Positions 41,042-45,166 of a stretch of DNA of 45,166 nucleotides are shown in pieces; position 1 is the stretch's first letter, and every line of letters starts with the position of its first letter. A program made the translations under genes and the position numbers. Origin of the DNA: Lysobacterales bacterium (GTDB lineage Bacteria; Pseudomonadota; Gammaproteobacteria; Xanthomonadales; Wenzhouxiangellaceae); contig PBLG01000039.1 in assembly GCA_002722315.1 (NCBI GenBank), positions 1 through 45,166 on the forward strand, read 5' to 3'. Below the pieces are notes generated by a model that was given only the letters and a program-made list of their open reading frames with translations, had not been told where the DNA came from and did not search any database.

Positions 41042-41401
41042 ATGAAGCTTGACCATATCGTGCTTTTTCTTTCCGATCTCGATCGCTGCTTGCCGTTTTA
41101 CGACCGTTTGCTGCCCCTGCTTGGCTTCGAAAAGCTCCGTGATCATGTGTTCGTCAACGCCGAAGCGATTCACTTCGACCTCAGACTGTCCACAGAGCCG
41201 GAGCACGGCTATCACCGGTACGCACCGGGCCTGAATCACCTGGCGTTTACCGCCGACAGCCTCGAACAGATCGTCGAGACAGGAGAGGCGATGGCGGCCG
41301 CCGGCTTCGAAGTGCCCGAAATCCAGAAGTTCTCCGACGGGCATGCGCTGTTCCTGCGCGACGCCGACGGCATGCGCATCGAGCTCGGCGTCTACAACTG
41401 A
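41042..41401 (+). CDS. VOC-family (glyoxalase/bleomycin-resistance fold) protein
   Basis: A 119-residue vicinal-oxygen-chelate protein made of two beta-alpha-beta-beta-beta units. Metal-ligand positions fit His5 (MKLDHIVLFL), His66 (GLNHLAFTA) and Glu114 (RIELGVY), so a metal-dependent enzyme is possible: lyase, isomerase, dioxygenase or small-molecule resistance. AGGAGG lies 5-6 bases before the ATG. It is 109 bases after the methyltransferase gene and not clearly in its operon. The substrate cannot be inferred. Confidence 0.87.
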   Translation: MKLDHIVLFLSDLDRCLPFYDRLLPLLGFEKLRDHVFVNAEAIHFDLRLSTEPEHGYHRYAPGLNHLAFTADSLEQIVETGEAMAAAGFEVPEIQKFSDGHALFLRDADGMRIELGVYN

Positions 41402-41519
41402 CACGAAAGCATCATGGCGCTCCGTGCCACGGGGCGCGGATGTGCGGCAAGGGGATTTGCGGTTGTGGCAGTCGCGCGGGCTCGTTAGACTCCAGAGTCG
41501 TCCAAGACCAGACCTGCCG

Positions 41520-43115
41520 ATGAGATCTTTCCTGTTTGCCATTCTCGTTGTTCCGGCGATTGGCGCGGCCGAGACCCGCGGGCCGATTGTCACGCCCGCG
41601 ACTTTTACCGTCAATTCGGTTGCCGATTCGCCCGACCTGGTCCTCGATGGCGTCTGCGATGCGGGGGCCACTCGCGGCGGGGTCACGGCGTGCACGCTGC
41701 GTGCAGCGATCCAGGAGGCGAACTTCAATCCGGGCAGCGATACAATCGAGTTCGATATTCCCGGTTGTCCCGACGATATCTGCGTCATCGATATCGTCAC
41801 GGCCGGCGGCAACTTTTTGCCCGACATCCAGTCGCCGGTGGTCATCGACGGGTCCACCCAGCCGGGTAACGCCGACGTGTGCGAGCTGGATATCCCGCAG
41901 CGCTCGCCGTACCGCGTGGTGCTCGACGGCGACGGCCAGGACATCGGCATGCGGCTGGAGGCAGGTTCCGACGGATCGGTGATTCGTGGTCTGAACTTCA
42001 GGAACTTCACCAACGCCGTTCAGATCTCGCGCAGCGATCAGAGTCGCGTCGAGTGCAACTTCATCGGCACCGACGAGCCCGGCACGATGGCGGCGCCGAA
42101 CAACGCCGGCAACGGGGTGTTTTTCCAGTGCGAGGGCACCGGCAACATCGTCGGCGGGACCGGCCTCGGCGACGGCAACCTGATTTCCGGCCACGCGGTC
42201 GACGGCGTGCAGTTCTTCGGCGGCGCCGACTGCAGCCCGACCGCGGGCAACATCCCATCGGGCAACAGCGTACTGGGCAACTTCATCGGCACCGCCCGAG
42301 ACGGCGTCACGCCGCTGGGCAACGATTTTGCAGGCGTTTCTTTCTTCGGCGCGCCGGGCGCCGACGGCAATTTCGTCGGTGTGCTGCCCGACGGGGCCAC
42401 CGTCCGTGGCAACGTGATCGGGGCCAACGGCACGTCCGGCATACTCATCGATGGCGATGCCGCCAGTACCGAGGGCACCGACGGTACCGTGGTCATGGGC
42501 AACTTCCTGGGCACCGACAGGAGCGGAACGGTCGACCTGGGCAACTTCTTCGGCGGCGTGGATATCGTGCGCGGCGACGACAACCTGGTCGGCGGCGGCA
42601 GCCCCGGCATGGCGAACGTCATCGCGTTCAACGCCGAAGGTGTCTACATCGAACAGGACGCCGGTACCGGCAACCGGATCCAGCAAAACCGGTTTTACGA
42701 CAACATCGGCCTGGGCATCGAGCTGATAGACGCCACCGGCGAGCTCGGCGCGACGCCCAACGACCCCGGCGACACCGACACCGGGGCCAACCAGCTCCAG
42801 AACTGGCCCGAACTATTCAGCGCCGAAGAGGACGGCGGCGTGTTGTCGATCGGTTATGCCGTGGACGCCGCAACGCTGCCGATCCGGGTGGAATTCTTCG
42901 TCGCCGACGACGACGGCACCGAGGGCGCGCGGTTCATCGGCGCCCACGAATACACTGTTGCAGGCAGTGCCGTGGCCGCCATTTCCGCGGACCCTGTCGA
43001 GATCGGTGATCGCGTTCTTGCAACGGCCACCGACGCCGAGGGCAACACCTCGGAGTTTTCGCCTTCGATAGCCGCCGTCTTCCTGGACCGGCTGTTCCGA
43101 GACGGTTTCGAGTAG
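41520..43115 (+). CDS. CSLREA-domain beta-helix secreted protein ending in LFRDGFE
   Basis: A 531-residue exported protein. The signal peptide (SFLFAILVVPAIGAAE) is followed by the CSLREA-type N-terminal module (FTVNSVADSPD, then CTLRAAIQEANFNPG at about 62-76). A right-handed parallel beta-helix of Asn/Gly-rich turns comes next (about 130-420; repeated N-x-(I/V)-G-x-(G/N) and GNFIGT/GNFLGT rungs). An Ig-like C-terminal domain (IGYAVDAATLPIRVEFFVADDDG) and a final LDRLFRDGFE follow. The end resembles GLFIDSFE of the protein at 10556-12343. Such proteins are surface-exposed or secreted and their targets are unknown. The start at 41520 begins the signal peptide; the longer upstream frame runs into the VOC gene and is rejected. 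The ribosome site is weak. Confidence 0.87.
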   Translation: MRSFLFAILVVPAIGAAETRGPIVTPATFTVNSVADSPDLVLDGVCDAGATRGGVTACTLRAAIQEANFNPGSDTIEFDIPGCPDDICVIDIVTAGGNFLPDIQSPVVIDGSTQPGNADVCELDIPQRSPYRVVLDGDGQDIGMRLEAGSDGSVIRGLNFRNFTNAVQISRSDQSRVECNFIGTDEPGTMAAPNNAGNGVFFQCEGTGNIVGGTGLGDGNLISGHAVDGVQFFGGADCSPTAGNIPSGNSVLGNFIGTARDGVTPLGNDFAGVSFFGAPGADGNFVGVLPDGATVRGNVIGANGTSGILIDGDAASTEGTDGTVVMGNFLGTDRSGTVDLGNFFGGVDIVRGDDNLVGGGSPGMANVIAFNAEGVYIEQDAGTGNRIQQNRFYDNIGLGIELIDATGELGATPNDPGDTDTGANQLQNWPELFSAEEDGGVLSIGYAVDAATLPIRVEFFVADDDGTEGARFIGAHEYTVAGSAVAAISADPVEIGDRVLATATDAEGNTSEFSPSIAAVFLDRLFRDGFE

Positions 43116-43184
43116 CCGCGGCCGTCGATTGAATCTCCTCGCGAGGCGACGGATAATCCCCATGAAATTTCCCGGAGAATCCCA

Positions 43185-44114
43185 ATGCAAAAGATCCTGA
43201 TGTTTGTCATCGTGCTGTTTCTTGCCGCCTGCCAGCAGGCCGACGTTCCCGAACCTGCCGCGCCGACGCCGCAGGCGGTGGAAGTGGCGAAATCGGAGCC
43301 GCAGGTCGACCCGAACGAGACCGATGCAGAGCGGTTGAGCCGGATCCTCGAAGCCCAGCCCGATGCGGTCCAGGCGCGTTACGACCATCGGCATCCGCGC
43401 GAAACGCTGGAATTCTTCGGCGTGGAGCCGGGAATGACGGTGGTCGAAGCGCTGCCGGGCGGCGGCTGGTATACCCGCATCCTCCTGCCGTATCTCGGTG
43501 CGGAGGGCCGCCTGATCGGCGCCAACTATGCGCTGGAGATGTGGCCGCTGTTTCCGTTCGGCACCGAGGCCTTCATGGTCGAGATGCGCCGCTGGCCGGA
43601 ACAGTTCCAGGCGCAGGCGGACCAGTGGTGCGCCAATGACTGCGCGTCGACCGATACGTTCTGGTTGGGCTCCATGCCCGAGCGGATGGTCGGAACGGCC
43701 GACGTTGTGACGTTCATCCGCGCGCTGCACAACCTGGCGCGTTTTAACGAAGAGCACGGTTATCTCGATGCCGCCCTGGCCGACGCTTTCAGGGCGCTCA
43801 AGTCCGGGGGTACTTTCGGCGTGGTGCAGCACTGGGCGCGCGACGACATGCCCGACGACTGGGCCGACGGCAGCAACGGCTACCTCAAGAAGGACTTCGT
43901 GATCGCCCGGGCCGAAGCGGCCGGGTTCGAGTTCGTGGCCGAAAGCGACGTCAACACCAATCCCGACGACCAGCCGAGTACCGACGAAGCGGTCTGGCGA
44001 CTGCCGCCTTCGCTGCGCTTGCCCGAAGACGCGGAAAATCCGGACGCCTTGCGCGCCGAATACGAAGCCATCGGCGAATCGCACCGCATGACGCTGAAGT
44101 TCCGCAAGCCCTGA
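43185..44114 (+). CDS. Lipoprotein with methyltransferase-like fold (COG4798 type)
   Basis: A 309-residue predicted lipoprotein: signal MQKILMFVIVLFLAAC with Cys16 at the lipobox, a Pro/Ala-rich spacer (about 18-45), then a domain resembling the predicted methyltransferases of COG4798. The HPRETLEFFGVEPGMTVVEALPGGGWYTRIL region corresponds to helix-plus-motif I, with PGGGWY replacing the usual GxGxG, and LKSGGTFGVVQHWA to the later strand. Because S-adenosylmethionine is not known to be available in the periplasm, the role of an exported copy is unclear; a changed function is possible. A GGAG lies about 7 bases before the ATG. It is convergent with the DUF4097-like gene across a strong hairpin. 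Confidence 0.83.
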   Translation: MQKILMFVIVLFLAACQQADVPEPAAPTPQAVEVAKSEPQVDPNETDAERLSRILEAQPDAVQARYDHRHPRETLEFFGVEPGMTVVEALPGGGWYTRILLPYLGAEGRLIGANYALEMWPLFPFGTEAFMVEMRRWPEQFQAQADQWCANDCASTDTFWLGSMPERMVGTADVVTFIRALHNLARFNEEHGYLDAALADAFRALKSGGTFGVVQHWARDDMPDDWADGSNGYLKKDFVIARAEAAGFEFVAESDVNTNPDDQPSTDEAVWRLPPSLRLPEDAENPDALRAEYEAIGESHRMTLKFRKP

Positions 44115-44127
44115 TACCGGGCGAGAC

Positions 44128-44159
44128 CGGCGGCGCGTGCCCGAGCACGCGCCGCCGGC
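44128..44159. terminator. 14 bp perfect hairpin between convergent genes
   Basis: CCGGCGGCGCGTGC (44128-44141) pairs perfectly with 44146-44159 around a CCGA loop, 13 bases after one stop and 36 bases before the other. It has no T-run. It is the most stable simple hairpin seen in the window and probably a bidirectional transcript end. Confidence 0.65.
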
Positions 44160-44195
44160 GCGGAATCATTCGAAGGTTACTCGGTCAGAGGCTCT

Positions 44196-44891
44196 TCATT
44201 CCCCACCGGCGTTGCGGTTTCGGACGTTGCGCGTGCTCACGCTGCCGCTACCGTCGTCGACCAGCTCGAAATCCCCGGCGCCGTCGACGTCGATGCTGCC
44301 GCTGCCGTCGCTGACGGTCACTTTCCCACCGACGTTCGTGACGGAAATGCTGCCCGAGCCATCGTCGATGGAGACATCGCCGGCAATGTCGGTGACCACG
44401 ATGCTGCCCGACCCGTCGTCGAGCACGACGCCGCCCTGGATGTCGGATACGCGAATGCTGCCGGAACCGTCCTCGATATCGACGTCGCCGATCAATGACT
44501 CGACGCGCAAGCTGCCGGAGCCATCGACGATGGTGACTCCCAGCCTCCGGGGAACCGTGATGGACAGGTCGATTCGATCGCTGCCGCCGCCGAGAGAGGT
44601 GGCGGCGTCGGCCACGAGCCGCGCGCGATTGCCGTCCTGAAGTTCCAGCGTCAACGTGTAGTCGTCATTGGCGGCCGTCTGATAGATCTCGGCCAGGACC
44701 CGAATGGCGTCCGCGGTGTCGTCACCCGTCAAGGTAAGCGACCCTGCGCCGGCGTCGATCTCGAACCGGCCGCCGTCGGCGATCGGGGTTTCGAGCTCGC
44801 GCGTTTCCTGCAGGGTAGGGGCTGAAAACGAGCAGGCGGTGCAGATGACGGCCGCTGATGAGGCGATCGCCAGATTCCAGAGTATGCGCAT
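44196..44891 (-). CDS. DUF4097-like lipoprotein with DGSGS repeats
   Basis: A 231-residue predicted lipoprotein (ASSAAVICTAC, Cys20). The first half (about 30-110) starts GGRFEIDAGAGSLTLTGDD, as in putative adhesin/DUF4097 proteins. The second half is six near-identical repeats of about 18 residues carrying DGSGS (VDGSGSLRVESLIGDVD and variants), a pattern expected to form one coil each of a beta-solenoid. Acidic residues in each turn may bind cations. The function is unknown; related proteins are placed at the envelope. AGGAGA lies 6-7 bases before the ATG. The repeats are also visible in the DNA (about 44240-44540). Confidence 0.83.
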   Translation of the reverse strand: MRILWNLAIASSAAVICTACSFSAPTLQETRELETPIADGGRFEIDAGAGSLTLTGDDTADAIRVLAEIYQTAANDDYTLTLELQDGNRARLVADAATSLGGGSDRIDLSITVPRRLGVTIVDGSGSLRVESLIGDVDIEDGSGSIRVSDIQGGVVLDDGSGSIVVTDIAGDVSIDDGSGSISVTNVGGKVTVSDGSGSIDVDGAGDFELVDDGSGSVSTRNVRNRNAGGE

Positions 44892-45166
44892 TCGGGTTCT
44901 CCTGGTTGTCGATATTCAGAGGTTCATTGCTGACGTTATCCCTGGCAACCTATCGTACGCCGCACGCCTGGGTTGTCAAACCATGCCCGCGAATGCCGGT
45001 GATCCGAATGTACGGCCGGTCTTGCCGGTGCATGCATGTTTGCAACGCCGGCTTGTTAGGGTGGCGGCCACTGCTGTCCCATAAACTTCACGCCAGCATA
45101 AGCGACTGTTGCGGACCTGGTAGTTTTTCTGCTGGCGGACTGGGTGCAAGCAAATCCTGGAGCGAC
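44892..45166. other. Right-edge region without recognised gene
   Basis: These 275 bases hold the upstream region of the minus-strand lipoprotein gene, and after about 45080 sequence of lower GC with a T-run (TAGTTTTTCTGC at about 45121-45132). No gene, terminator stem or repeat seen elsewhere in the window is present. It may be the promoter or 3' end of a gene beyond the window. Confidence 0.3.

Noticed and set aside
1..45166. tRNA or rRNA genes
   Set aside because: No cloverleaf with a GTTCGAATC-type T-arm and matching acceptor was found by eye; a dedicated tRNA search would be decisive.

Overview
The window is GC-rich DNA, densely coded on both strands and organised into short operons. It looks like chromosome of a gammaproteobacterium close to the Xanthomonadales/Wenzhouxiangellaceae. 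That placement is an inference from recognised families: a second-type EF-G, a DUF6607 protein, an IPTL-CTERM-like anchor, a CSLREA beta-helix protein, and secreted proteins ending in a short phenylalanine/aspartate/glutamate tail. No rRNA, tRNA, CRISPR array, phage module or autonomous insertion sequence was seen.

Layout. 1-2.8 kb: a RAYT-like Y1 transposase, a periplasmic ATP-dependent DNA ligase (LigE type), three copies of a REP-like palindrome (GTAG...CTAC) and a 3 x 19 bp tandem repeat. 2.8-4.9 kb: EF-G2 with its own terminator. 5.0-5.15 kb: a nested palindrome resembling a miniature transposable element, just upstream of EF-G2. 5.5-10.3 kb: a small membrane protein, a lipoprotein, an SLC13-type transporter and an iron-type alcohol dehydrogenase. 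10.5-19.8 kb: a run of secreted or membrane proteins, mostly of unknown role (three-repeat secreted protein, DUF6082-like protein, LRR protein, zinc metalloprotease, two-copy secreted protein), with a MarR regulator translationally coupled to a DUF6624-like lipoprotein. 20-22 kb: a DUF6607 protein and a small lipoprotein. 22-26.7 kb: a minus-strand operon of MFS transporter, wax ester synthase/DGAT-like acyltransferase, HSL-type esterase and hemerythrin. 26.9-33.4 kb: a persulfide dioxygenase-rhodanese fusion, an NTF2-like protein, a serine beta-lactamase-like protein, a TPR-GGDEF protein and a RIO kinase. 33.4-40.9 kb: a GH16 gene with an in-frame stop, an S9 peptidase, a GlxA/AraC-type regulator, and a translationally coupled operon of methyltransferase, DUF4442 protein and methyltransferase whose first gene is frameshifted and whose second is split by a 274 bp miniature element. 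41-45 kb: a VOC protein, a CSLREA beta-helix protein, a lipoprotein with a methyltransferase fold, and a DUF4097-like repeat lipoprotein.

The best-supported unusual feature is the miniature inverted-repeat element at 39805-40078. It has 25 bp perfect terminal repeats and a 4 bp target duplication (CTGG), and its conceptual removal restores the DUF4442 frame exactly. Other notable points are the GTAG-type palindrome family next to the RAYT, a second dispersed motif (GGACAGGCAC) confined to intergenic DNA, the operator-like repeats around the MarR promoter, and a cluster of three broken genes within 7 kb that suggests recent local decay or assembly errors.
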